In this document: piece after piece, positions 17,446-27,168 of the stretch
Layout: each line of letters starts with the position of its first letter
Position numbering within the stretch: the stretch's first letter is position 1
Origin: Phycisphaerae bacterium
GTDB lineage: Bacteria > Planctomycetota > Phycisphaerae > UBA1845 > UTPLA1
Length of the DNA: 64,000 nucleotides
NCBI GenBank assembly: GCA_023150615.1
Contig: JAKLKO010000002.1
Coordinates: forward strand, 296,775 to 360,774
Direction of reading: 5' to 3'
Position numbers and translations under genes: made by a program
The notes under the pieces: generated by a model
What the model was told of the DNA's origin: nothing
What the model saw: the letters and a program-made list of their open reading frames with translations, nothing else
Database searches by the model: none

Positions 17446-18774
17446 ATGGGAAGTGTGAACTCGCGAAGATTCACGCACCGATGTCTCCTCGCCATCGTCG
17501 GCTTCGCGGCATGGCCGGCGGAATCGAGCCGCGCGACGTGGTCGATCGTGGCGGTCGATACCTCGACGAAAGAGATCGTCATCGGCGCCGCGACTTGCCT
17601 GGTCAACTTCGACCTGAAGTTTTACCTCCCGGTCATGGATGTCGGGATCGGCGGCGCGTGCGCGCAGGCCGCGGTCGACGGAACCGCGCCGATCAACCGG
17701 CGGAAGATCTGGGACGGATTCAATGCAGGCACCGCGCCCGCGGACATCCTGGCGCTGCTTGCGAGCACCGACCCTCAGCACCAAAGTCGGCAGTACGGAA
17801 TCGTCGACGTGCTCGGGCGCGCCGTGACGTTCACTGGCTCCAACACGTCGGCGTATGCGAACGGCATGACCGGAACGTTCGGCACGCGCGTATACGCGAT
17901 TCAGGGGAACATCCTGGCGGGCGCGCCGGTGCTGATCGATGCCGAGGCCGCGCTCATCTCCGCCGCCGGCGATCTGCCCGAGAAGGTGATGGGCGCGATG
18001 GAGGCCGCGCATGCCCGCGGCGGCGACGGGCGTTGCTCGTGTTCACCATCGGCGCCGACATCGTGCAGCTTCCCGCCAGATCCGTTCACGAAATCGGCGC
18101 ACATCGCGTTCCTCATCGGAAGCCGAATCGGCGACACCAACGGAAATTGCACCTTTTCGACCGGGTGCGCGAACGGGAATTACTACCTGAGCATCAACAT
18201 CGCGAACCAGATGGCGACGGATCCCGAGCCGATCGGACAGTTGCGCAGCCAGTTCGACGCCTGGCGGACCAATCTCATTGGGCGGCCGGACGCCGTCCAT
18301 TCGACGGCCGTCGCCACGCCTTTGGCGCTTCCGGCAAACGGCGCAACTTCGACGCTCCTGATCACGCTGCGCGACTGGCAGGACACGCAACTGCCCAACG
18401 GCGCACCCTCCGTCACGGTCCAGCTCGAAGCCGGGTCGCCGGGCGTCACGACGATTGGCTCGGTCACGAACCACGGGGACGGAACGTACAGCGTTCCCAT
18501 TACGGCATCGCTGCTCACGGGCACCGACCGCTATCGCATCACTGCAAACGACGGCGTTCGCCCGGTCGTGCTGACGCCATCGCCCCAGATCACGGTCGTG
18601 AAACCGGGCGAGTTTACCGGGGACGCGACGATCAACGGCGCGGACATCTTCGGATTTGTCGCCGCCGCGACCGGCGTCGATCTCGATCCGCTTCACCGCG
18701 CCGCGACGGACATCAACGGCAACAGCATCTACGGCGACGACGCCGCATCGTACGTGAGTCTGCTGCTCCAGTAG
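17446..18774 (+). CDS. secreted DUF1028 (Ntn-hydrolase fold) protein with dockerin-like tail
   Basis: The ATG at 17446 has GGAGG eight bases upstream and gives a 442-residue protein with a signal peptide ending WPAESSRA. DUF1028 follows immediately, starting TWSIVAVDTSTKEIVIGAAT, and includes IGGACAQAAVDGTAPINR and ANILAGAPV-like (NILAGAPVLIDA) segments. An Ig-like domain (about residues 290-380) precedes a C-terminal dockerin-type unit, GDATINGADIFGFVAA and TDINGNSIYGDDAASYVSL. Cleavage after SRA would expose Thr at the position of the Ntn nucleophile. Function is not established for the family. It is followed by another dockerin-tailed protein in the same direction. Confidence 0.8.
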   Translation: MGSVNSRRFTHRCLLAIVGFAAWPAESSRATWSIVAVDTSTKEIVIGAATCLVNFDLKFYLPVMDVGIGGACAQAAVDGTAPINRRKIWDGFNAGTAPADILALLASTDPQHQSRQYGIVDVLGRAVTFTGSNTSAYANGMTGTFGTRVYAIQGNILAGAPVLIDAEAALISAAGDLPEKVMGAMEAAHARGGDGRCSCSPSAPTSCSFPPDPFTKSAHIAFLIGSRIGDTNGNCTFSTGCANGNYYLSINIANQMATDPEPIGQLRSQFDAWRTNLIGRPDAVHSTAVATPLALPANGATSTLLITLRDWQDTQLPNGAPSVTVQLEAGSPGVTTIGSVTNHGDGTYSVPITASLLTGTDRYRITANDGVRPVVLTPSPQITVVKPGEFTGDATINGADIFGFVAAATGVDLDPLHRAATDINGNSIYGDDAASYVSLLLQ

Positions 18775-18841
18775 CGCTTCACGCCGGACCATCGCACGGG
18801 TCGCGCACCTGGCGTTGCTCCGTCGGTTGGGGACCTGCCCA

Positions 18842-20230
18842 ATGCCACGTCGGTTCTTCGCTGCGTTTATTGGCGTCCTCGTCACGGCTTCGTGCAGCGG
18901 CGCCGCATCGGCGCTGCCGCAATTCGTCGCGTATCAGCTTCAGGCCCGCGCGAATTTCTCTGGCGCGTACAACCTCCCGGACGCCACCTTTTTCACAAAT
19001 TCGACGCCGCGAATCAACGATCACCTGGAGGTGACCTTTCGGATCGAAGTCCAGGCGGGCAGCGACGCGAAATTCGTGTGGTTCGGCTCGAACGGCAACG
19101 GCGGAATCGCCTACACGACGCCCGACGGCGCGTTCATCAGCGACACCTCGATCAACGCGGCCGGAAAGGTCGTCTTCGAGCAGGTGTTTGCCCCGCCAGA
19201 CGGACTGTACTTCTACGACTCGGGCTCGATGACGAGCGGCTTCCTGACCAACTTGCCGTTCGGAGCGACCGCGTGGGGATCGCCGACGATCAATGATCTC
19301 GGCCAGGTCGGCTATCGGGCCCAATTCTCGACGAACCGCGCCTGGATCTCGTACGACGGCGTCTCATCCACCGCCGTTCACGCGGCCGAAGTCGGTCTCA
19401 ATCCCGCCAGCCCGTACTCGTTCCTCTTCACGCCCGCGTTCAACAACGCGCGCCAAATCGCCGGAAAGGTCCGACGCGGCGCGGCCGGTCAGACGGGGGA
19501 GACTCAGCCGGACGAGATCCGGTTGTTCGCGGCCGATGGTTCGTCGATCGTCATCGCGCAAGACGCCGATGCGCTGCCCGGCTCGCCTTATTCGCGCTTC
19601 GACAACGCGGTAGCGGTGAACAACTCCGGACAGGTCGCGTTCATCGCGACGCTTGTCGCGGGCGGACGCGGCGTCTATCGATCGAACGGCACGACCACGG
19701 TCGAGATCGCGCGATCGACGCTCGGGCCGGCCACCGACATCGAGTTCTTCGCGCCCGCGATCAACGACGCTGGGATCGTGGCGTTTCGGGCAATCGAGAA
19801 TACCGGGTTGCGGGCCATCTGGGTCGGCGACGGGACGCAACTCAAGCGCGTCGTCCGCGAGCATGATCTTGTCCCGACCGATCTCGGCCCCGCACGCATC
19901 GACCAGCATGACACGAGCCCCGTGTTCGGCGGGTCCGTCTCGATCAACCCATCGGGGGACGTCGTGTTCAACGCGGCCCTGACGCCACCGGACAACAACC
20001 AGATCGAATGGGGAAGCGGCATACTGGTCGCCCTCGTGCCGCGTCGCGGCGACCTGAACTGTGATGGTCTCGTCAACGTCCTGGATGTGCCGCCGTTCGT
20101 CCTCGCGCTAATCGATCCGGCCGGCTACGAAACGGCCTACCCCACCTGCAATCTAACGCTCGGTGACTTGAACCTCGACGGTTCGACCAATGGCCTGGAC
20201 ATCGTGCCGTTTGTTGACGCGATCCACTAG
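18842..20230 (+). CDS. secreted beta-propeller-like protein with C-terminal dockerin-type domain
   Basis: The ATG at 18842 was preferred because MPRRFFAAFIGVLVTASCSG begins a signal peptide; an ATG nine codons upstream is possible. The 462-residue product has repeated units of the type INDLGQVGYRAQF, VNNSGQVAFIATLVAGG and INDAGIVAFRA, each followed by a strand-rich stretch, as in the planctomycete choice-of-anchor/DUF7453-like proteins. It ends with two EF-hand-like dockerin loops, RGDLNCDGLVNVLDVPPF and GDLNLDGSTNGLDIVPF. It is likely secreted and calcium-binding at the tail. No enzymatic motif is visible. Confidence 0.75.
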   Translation: MPRRFFAAFIGVLVTASCSGAASALPQFVAYQLQARANFSGAYNLPDATFFTNSTPRINDHLEVTFRIEVQAGSDAKFVWFGSNGNGGIAYTTPDGAFISDTSINAAGKVVFEQVFAPPDGLYFYDSGSMTSGFLTNLPFGATAWGSPTINDLGQVGYRAQFSTNRAWISYDGVSSTAVHAAEVGLNPASPYSFLFTPAFNNARQIAGKVRRGAAGQTGETQPDEIRLFAADGSSIVIAQDADALPGSPYSRFDNAVAVNNSGQVAFIATLVAGGRGVYRSNGTTTVEIARSTLGPATDIEFFAPAINDAGIVAFRAIENTGLRAIWVGDGTQLKRVVREHDLVPTDLGPARIDQHDTSPVFGGSVSINPSGDVVFNAALTPPDNNQIEWGSGILVALVPRRGDLNCDGLVNVLDVPPFVLALIDPAGYETAYPTCNLTLGDLNLDGSTNGLDIVPFVDAIH

Positions 20231-20241
20231 GCGGCGGTTGC

Positions 20242-22008
20242 TTGCAATTCGACGGCGCTGTGCCATCATCCCGCAGCGTGAGATTCGTCGATCGCGTCTT
20301 TGTCTGGATGGAGCGCGGCGCTCCGAATGCCTGGGCCTGGCTCATCCTGCCGGTTCTGCTCCATAGCTGGACGCTGACGGCGCCCTTCCTGTTTGACGAC
20401 CTTCACCTGCTGCTCAAGGCCGAGCGCTGGCTGGCCGAGCCGAAGGGCGCGCCGCACCTCTTCGAGTTCGCTGACTCCGAGGCGAGTTACCGTGCGCTGA
20501 TCGAGCGCGGGACCATCGCCTGGTGGTCGCCGCCCATCGCGCGACTGGCGTTCTTCCGACCGGTCGCCGAATGGTCCTTTGTCGCCGACACGCTGCTGTT
20601 CGGACGGCATGCGGTGTTTCACCGGCTGGTCAGCCTGCTCTGGTTCGCGCTTGCGCTGATCGCGATCCACCGGATGTTCCGCGCGGCCGGGGCCGATCCG
20701 ATCCGCGCCGGCGCCGCGACATTCCTTTTCGGCATATCGCAGAGCGTGGCGGGGCCGGTCGATTTCATCAGCAATCGGAGCGAGCTGATCGCCGTCGTCT
20801 TCACCGCACTTGCGGCCACGTGCTATTGGTCCCAGCTTCGAAAGACGTCGATTCTCCGTGCACTGCTCAGCCTCGGCGCGTTCGCCGTCGCGCTGCTCGC
20901 CAAGGAGATCGCCCTGCCGCTGGCCGGCGTGCTGTTTCTGCATGCGTTCGTCTTTGCGCGACGTGATCGCGACGGCCCGGGCCTGGGTGCGGCGCGCGGC
21001 GTGGCGTTTGGCATGCTCGTGCTCGCCCTCGTCTACTCGGGTTATTACGTCACGTCCTATGCCGCGCGCGGTGAGAAGCTGGATGTCGCCGACGGCGCGG
21101 CCCTTCTCGCCAGCCTGCCGCTCGTGATCGGACAGTATCTCACCGTCTGGACGACCGGGTTCCCCGTCGGGATCCTCTGGCAATGGGCCAGCACCGCGCA
21201 GGTCCTGATGGCCGCGCTGATCGGCGCCGCCCTCGCCACGATCGCCGTTCCGATCATCGTCCGGTCGGTCCGCGGCGATCCGGCGGGACGGTTCTTCGCG
21301 CTCTGGACCGCGCTCTTCTTCCTTCCGCCGCTGATTACCGTGGTCGAGGCACGGGCCCTGTGCCTCGCAACCGTTGGATGGGCGTACCTCATCGCGACCG
21401 TGATCCTCCCGCGCGAGAGCTCGTCATACGTCCCGCCGGCGATCGCGCGACACTGGCTGCTCACGGTCAACGGCCTGTTCGCCATCGTTGCGACGATCTG
21501 CGGAACGGGCGTGGCGATCTACGCCGAGGAATCGGCTCGCGGCCGGTTGCTCGCCAGCGTCGCTCGCGAACCGGGCCTCCGCGCCGGGCAGACGCTGGTC
21601 ATCGCCGCGGCGGACAACGGCTCGGAAGTTCCGTTCGCCGCGGACCGCGTCGAAGTGCTGACCGGGCTCAAGGGAATCGCGGTCGCGTTCCTGACGCACG
21701 CGGCCGACAACGTACGGTTCAACCGCATCGACGACCGCACCATCCTCGCGCGGGCGGATGCGCCGGGCTTGATGGCGGGTCCGCTGCATCGTTTGGCGCT
21801 CGGGCCGCGCTGGGAACCGAAACCCGGCGCGCGATTCCGCGCGCGCGACTTCGAGGCGGAACTCGTGGGCGTCGACAACGGCGCCGTCACGGCGATCCAA
21901 TTCCGGTTCGATCGGTCGCTCGACGATCCGCGACTGCGGTTCGATCCGCCCGACCTGATTCGGCGGATCGACGGCGCCGCGGCACGAACGTCGGAATCGG
22001 GCGGCTGA
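20242..22008 (+). CDS. polytopic membrane protein, GT-C glycosyltransferase-like
   Basis: A protein of up to 588 residues with about ten hydrophobic segments. A first-loop motif, FLFDDLHLLLKAERW, resembles the acidic loop of GT-C-fold transferases (dolichol- or polyprenol-phosphate sugar users). It is followed by RPVAEWSFVADTLLFGRHAVFHR, where the W..D...G....H pattern is also typical. The last 120 residues are soluble and may lie outside the membrane. Starts at TTG 20242, GTG 20260, GTG 20278 or ATG 20308 are all possible. The proposed role, transfer of sugar to a surface acceptor, is inferred from topology and loop motif only. Confidence 0.6.
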   Translation: MQFDGAVPSSRSVRFVDRVFVWMERGAPNAWAWLILPVLLHSWTLTAPFLFDDLHLLLKAERWLAEPKGAPHLFEFADSEASYRALIERGTIAWWSPPIARLAFFRPVAEWSFVADTLLFGRHAVFHRLVSLLWFALALIAIHRMFRAAGADPIRAGAATFLFGISQSVAGPVDFISNRSELIAVVFTALAATCYWSQLRKTSILRALLSLGAFAVALLAKEIALPLAGVLFLHAFVFARRDRDGPGLGAARGVAFGMLVLALVYSGYYVTSYAARGEKLDVADGAALLASLPLVIGQYLTVWTTGFPVGILWQWASTAQVLMAALIGAALATIAVPIIVRSVRGDPAGRFFALWTALFFLPPLITVVEARALCLATVGWAYLIATVILPRESSSYVPPAIARHWLLTVNGLFAIVATICGTGVAIYAEESARGRLLASVAREPGLRAGQTLVIAAADNGSEVPFAADRVEVLTGLKGIAVAFLTHAADNVRFNRIDDRTILARADAPGLMAGPLHRLALGPRWEPKPGARFRARDFEAELVGVDNGAVTAIQFRFDRSLDDPRLRFDPPDLIRRIDGAAARTSESGG

Positions 22009-22059
22009 AGTCGGGCCGCACTCCGCCCGGGGACGCAGAAAACCGCTAGAATCTCGCAA

Positions 22060-22842
22060 ATGCCCGCGGGCGGCCGCATCCAGGTGACCGTGCTCGGTTC
22101 CGGCACGTCGCACGGCGTGCCGATGATCGCGTGCGACTGCGCCGTTTGCACGTCGCCCGACCCGAGGGACCGGCGGACACGACCAAGCGTCCACGTGGCA
22201 TTCGACGGACATGCCGTCCTGATCGACACCGCGCCCGAATTGCGCTTGCAGTGCCTCGCCTCCGGCATTCGGCGCTGCGACGCCGTGCTTTACACCCATC
22301 ATCACATCGACCACATCGCCGGTCTCGACGACTTGCGGCGATTCAACTGGATCCAGGATTCGACCATTCCGTGTTTCGGAAGCGCAGATACGCTGGCACG
22401 ATTGCGCGAGATGTTCCGCTACGTCTTTGACAACGATCCGGAGTACCCGTCGCACAAGCCGCAACTCGATCTCCGGCAAATCGATGGACCGTTCACGCTC
22501 TTCGGACGGACGATTACTCCGATTCCGCTCTTCCACGGGCCGCTGCCGGTCCTGGGCTTCCGGATGGGCCGATTTGCATACTGCACGGATGTCTCGCGGA
22601 TCCCCGAAAACTCCTGGCCGCTGCTGGTGGACCTCGACGTGCTGATCCTCGATGCCCTGCGGCGCCGACCGCATCCGACGCACTTCAACCTGGAACAGGC
22701 CGTTGCGGCCGCGACGCGGATCGGTGCGAAACGGACCTATTTCACGCACATCGCGCACGAACTCGGACAGGCCGAGACCGATGCCGCGTTGCCCGCGGGC
22801 ATGCAGTTGGCTTACGATCGACTCGTTGTGGAGTCGGAGTGA
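22060..22842 (+). CDS. MBL-fold metallo-hydrolase, PhnP-like
   Basis: A 260-residue metallo-beta-lactamase-fold protein. It has the PhnP-type opening VLGSGTSHGVPMIACDCAVC and the metal motif THHHIDHIAGLDDLR (HxHxDH). Later ligands are in PIPLFHGPLPVLGFR, CTDVSRIPE and FTHIAHELGQ. The Cys pair near the N-terminus is the zinc site of the PhnP subgroup, which hydrolyses cyclic phosphodiesters. No phn genes are nearby, so the substrate is uncertain. It lies just upstream of purA in the same orientation. Confidence 0.88.
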   Translation: MPAGGRIQVTVLGSGTSHGVPMIACDCAVCTSPDPRDRRTRPSVHVAFDGHAVLIDTAPELRLQCLASGIRRCDAVLYTHHHIDHIAGLDDLRRFNWIQDSTIPCFGSADTLARLREMFRYVFDNDPEYPSHKPQLDLRQIDGPFTLFGRTITPIPLFHGPLPVLGFRMGRFAYCTDVSRIPENSWPLLVDLDVLILDALRRRPHPTHFNLEQAVAAATRIGAKRTYFTHIAHELGQAETDAALPAGMQLAYDRLVVESE

Positions 22843-22936
22843 CTCCCGCGAGCGGGGGCGTCCGCACCGCGCCGGAATCGGACCCGAGTCGCGCGGTTCC
22901 GGATCGGCGGGCTGGCTGAAAGGAACGGATGCCGAC

Positions 22937-24262
<1,326 letters not shown>

Positions 24263-24263
24263 G

Positions 24264-25025
24264 ATGCCGACCCTGCAGCGTCTCGATCCGGCCGCCGAAC
24301 TCGGGATCCCGTCCGGGCGCATGCCGCGCCATATCGCCATCATCATGGACGGCAACGGCCGCTGGGCCAAGCAGCGCGGCTGGCCGCGCATCCGCGGACA
24401 CGAGGCCGGCGCTTCCAACGTACGCGAGATCGTGACTCAATGCGCCCGGCTAGGGCTGGAATGCCTGACCCTCTACAGCTTCAGCAGCGAGAACTGGACG
24501 CGCCCGGCCTCCGAGGTCAGCCATCTGATGGCGCTCTATGTCCACTATCTGATCAAGGAACGCGACGAGATCATGGCGAACGACATCCGCCTGATCCAGA
24601 TCGGCAGCCGCGACGGCCTGCCGGCCGATGTGCTGCGCGAACTTGACGAAACTGCGTCGATGTCCAGCGCTAACCGTGGAATGACGCTCGCGCTGGCGAT
24701 CAACTACGGCGCTCGCCAGGAGATCGTCGAGGCCGTTCGCCGGATCGCCGCGCGAATCGCGACGGGTGAGCTGCGCGCGGAGCAGATCGGCGAGGAGACG
24801 ATCAGCGACGCGCTCTATACCCGCAGGCTGCCCGATCCCGACCTGCTCATCCGAACCGCCGGCCAGATGCGGATCAGCAACTTTCTGCTCTGGCAGATCA
24901 GCTACGCCGAACTGTACGTGACCGATGTGTTCTGGCCGGATTTTCGGCGGGAGCATCTGTACGCGGCGATCCGCGAATACGCCTCCCGTGAACGGCGATT
25001 CGGCAGCGCGCCCGACGCGACCTAG
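24264..25025 (+). CDS. uppS: isoprenyl transferase (undecaprenyl diphosphate synthase)
   Basis: UppS builds the C55 lipid carrier for cell-envelope polymers. The 253-residue product has IAIIMDGNGRWAKQRGWPR with the catalytic Asp, GHEAGASNVREI, YSFSSENWTRP and the C-terminal RISNFLLWQISYAEL. The motif normally written RTSGE reads RTAGQ here, a double change next to the IPP-binding arginines. It begins one base after purA, so they are probably co-transcribed. Confidence 0.95.
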   Translation: MPTLQRLDPAAELGIPSGRMPRHIAIIMDGNGRWAKQRGWPRIRGHEAGASNVREIVTQCARLGLECLTLYSFSSENWTRPASEVSHLMALYVHYLIKERDEIMANDIRLIQIGSRDGLPADVLRELDETASMSSANRGMTLALAINYGARQEIVEAVRRIAARIATGELRAEQIGEETISDALYTRRLPDPDLLIRTAGQMRISNFLLWQISYAELYVTDVFWPDFRREHLYAAIREYASRERRFGSAPDAT

Positions 25026-25120
25026 CGACATTGCGGAACGATGCGCGATGGCGTAACCTGAACGGCTCGTTTGATGCCGATTTGAGGCGCGCACGAGCGA
25101 TATCAAGGAAGGCGAAGATT

Positions 25121-26134
25121 GTGAAAGCAAGGCTCCTGACGCTGTTTCTCCTCGTCGCGACCGCCATGTGCGAGTTCGGCTTGATGCTCAACCCCTGCGG
25201 GGTCGCCGCGATCGCCGCCCCTCCCGCGACCGATGCGCGCAGCCCGGCGCCGTCGACACCGGCGATCGGGTGGGAGAAGCGCGGGGCATCCGCCGGCCGG
25301 CCGCTGGTCTTCCTGCCGCCGCTCGGTTTCCCGGGACGCATTTGGGAAAGAGTTTACTCCGAGCTCGAAAAAACGAATCCGGTCTATGTCGTGTCGCTCG
25401 CAGGGACCGATGGCGTCGCAGCGACCTCGGCTCCGTACCTTGAGCGTGCCACGAAGGACATGCTCGACCGGATTCGGGCAGAGAAGCTCGCCAAGCCCGT
25501 GCTGGTCGGGCATCTCATCGGCGCTCATATCGCCCTCCGCGCGGCAGCGGAAGCCTCCGACGATCTTGGCGGTGTCGTGGCGCTGCCGGTGCTCGTCTCA
25601 TTGCCCGACGGGCCGCCGCGCGTACAGGCCGTCGAGGCCCTGCTGGGCGGACTGCACGAGGTCACGGACGAAATGTGGCCGACGCACGCGCGCTTGCTGG
25701 TCAAGCAGGCCTGCTCCGATCCGGACCTGATTGACAAGCTCGTGGAGTTGCTCGCCAAGGCGGATCGCCGGACGTACACCGGATTCTTTCACGACATGCT
25801 CATGGACGATCTCAAGCCGCGGCTGACCCAGATTCGCGTGCCGGTCCTGCTCATGTCGAACCTGGATCCGCCGTCGAAGATGCAGAACCTCGCGCGGCAG
25901 AGCATCGCCGCGACAGAGCTGACACGAAACGTCACCGAGCGGATGCGAGAGATCTACCCGGGCATCGCAAGGTGCGACCTCGAACTGATCCGCGATTCAC
26001 AGGTGTTCGTGATGTACGAGCAGCCGAAACAGGTCATTCGCCGCATTGAACGCTTCGTCGCCAAGCTTGACGAGACCGACGCGCGATGGCAATCCACCGT
26101 CGATGACGACTCGGGCGGGCCGGACAAGCCGTAG
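25121..26134 (+). CDS. alpha/beta-hydrolase-fold protein without nucleophile serine (copy 1)
   Basis: The GTG at 25121 follows AAGGAAGG and starts a signal peptide (VKARLLTLFLLVATAMC...). The 337-residue product has the alpha/beta-hydrolase opening VFLPPLGFPGRIWERVY and YVVSLAGTDGV. The nucleophile elbow, usually GHSLGG, reads VLVGHLIGAHIALRA, so the serine is replaced by leucine. The cap and C-terminal half follow family order (IRVPVLLMSNLDPP, MREIYPGIARCDL). It is probably secreted or periplasmic. It is followed by a paralogue 26 bp downstream and then by two phosphatase-superfamily genes. It may be a binding protein or pseudo-enzyme; function is unknown. Confidence 0.75.
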   Translation: MKARLLTLFLLVATAMCEFGLMLNPCGVAAIAAPPATDARSPAPSTPAIGWEKRGASAGRPLVFLPPLGFPGRIWERVYSELEKTNPVYVVSLAGTDGVAATSAPYLERATKDMLDRIRAEKLAKPVLVGHLIGAHIALRAAAEASDDLGGVVALPVLVSLPDGPPRVQAVEALLGGLHEVTDEMWPTHARLLVKQACSDPDLIDKLVELLAKADRRTYTGFFHDMLMDDLKPRLTQIRVPVLLMSNLDPPSKMQNLARQSIAATELTRNVTERMREIYPGIARCDLELIRDSQVFVMYEQPKQVIRRIERFVAKLDETDARWQSTVDDDSGGPDKP

Positions 26135-26160
26135 GAAGCCCGTCGAGCTTCGAGATTCGC

Positions 26161-27168
26161 ATGACGATCACTCGGATCGCGATCATCCTGACGCTGGCGC
26201 TCGGCATGGCAGCGGACGTCGCAACGGCGCAGACGCCCCCGGCGGCGACGGAATCGGCTTCCACGAAGAATCCGGGCCGCGTCAAGTGGGAGCGTCGGGG
26301 CGCCGCGACGGGGCGCCCCATCGTAATCGTTCCTTCCTTCGGACTTTCCCCGAAGCACTGGGAAAAGCTCGTCGGCCTGCTCGAATCGAACCACCCGGTC
26401 TATCTCGTGACCCTTCCGGGCGCGGTCGGCGTACCCGCCGGCGGCCCGCCGTACCTGGACAATGCGGCTGCCTCGCTGTCCGAGATGATCCGCAGGGAGA
26501 AGCTCGAAGGCGCCATCGTCGTGGGGCACTGGCTGAGCGTACCGGTCGTGCTGCGGATCGCCGCCGATGAGTCGGTCCCTGTCGCGGGCGTCGCGTTGAT
26601 GCCGCTCCGCGTCAAGCCCCCGCCGCCGGATGTCCGCGCGACGCTCGCCGCCGAGTACATCCAGCGGACGCAGGCGATTCAGGACGACATGTGGAAGCCG
26701 TCGGTGCGGATGACCATTCAGACGCTGACCGACGATACGGCACTGCACGACTCGCTTCAGGACGAATTGGCCGCGGCAGATCGAGCCGCCTACACCGCGT
26801 GCGTCGGCGAGACCCTGGCCGATCTCTACGAGGACATGCTGCCGCGGATCCGCGTTCCCGTCCTGCTGATTGCGAACGTCACGCTACCGATGAAGTCGGA
26901 TCACGAGGAAATTCAATCGATGACGGTCGGCCAACGCGCGCAGATGATGACGGACCGTCTCAAGACGCTCTTCCCCGGATTACGCAAGTGCCAGTTCTCG
27001 ACGATCCGCGACGCACGGATGTTCATGATGCATGAGCAGCCGGGACCGCTTTCGCGAATCCTCGACCGATTCGACAAGAAGCTCGCGGACCCCGACTTCG
27101 CTTGGGATTCAACGCCGCCCCAAGTCCCGTCGACGCAACCCGGCCCAGCCTCGCAACCCCGCTCATGA
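26161..27168 (+). CDS. alpha/beta-hydrolase-fold protein without nucleophile serine (copy 2)
   Basis: A 335-residue paralogue of the preceding gene with a signal peptide ending near GMAADVATAQT. The fold opening is VIVPSFGLSPKHWEKL and YLVTLPGAVGVP. The elbow reads VVGHWLSVPVVLRIAA, so tryptophan stands where the serine should be. Shared features with copy 1 include EKRG/ERRG before GRP, PYL after the loop, IRVPVLLI(A/S)N and a C-terminal Cys before the last helices (LRKCQFSTI / IARCDLELI). Its stop overlaps the start of the next gene (ATGA). The loss of the nucleophile in both copies suggests an ancestral change rather than a recent mutation. Confidence 0.75.
   Translation: MTITRIAIILTLALGMAADVATAQTPPAATESASTKNPGRVKWERRGAATGRPIVIVPSFGLSPKHWEKLVGLLESNHPVYLVTLPGAVGVPAGGPPYLDNAAASLSEMIRREKLEGAIVVGHWLSVPVVLRIAADESVPVAGVALMPLRVKPPPPDVRATLAAEYIQRTQAIQDDMWKPSVRMTIQTLTDDTALHDSLQDELAAADRAAYTACVGETLADLYEDMLPRIRVPVLLIANVTLPMKSDHEEIQSMTVGQRAQMMTDRLKTLFPGLRKCQFSTIRDARMFMMHEQPGPLSRILDRFDKKLADPDFAWDSTPPQVPSTQPGPASQPRS

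Noticed and set aside
22652..22936. Upstream extension of purA
   Set aside because: It runs through the end of the MBL gene in another frame and lacks similarity; the conserved protein begins at 22937.
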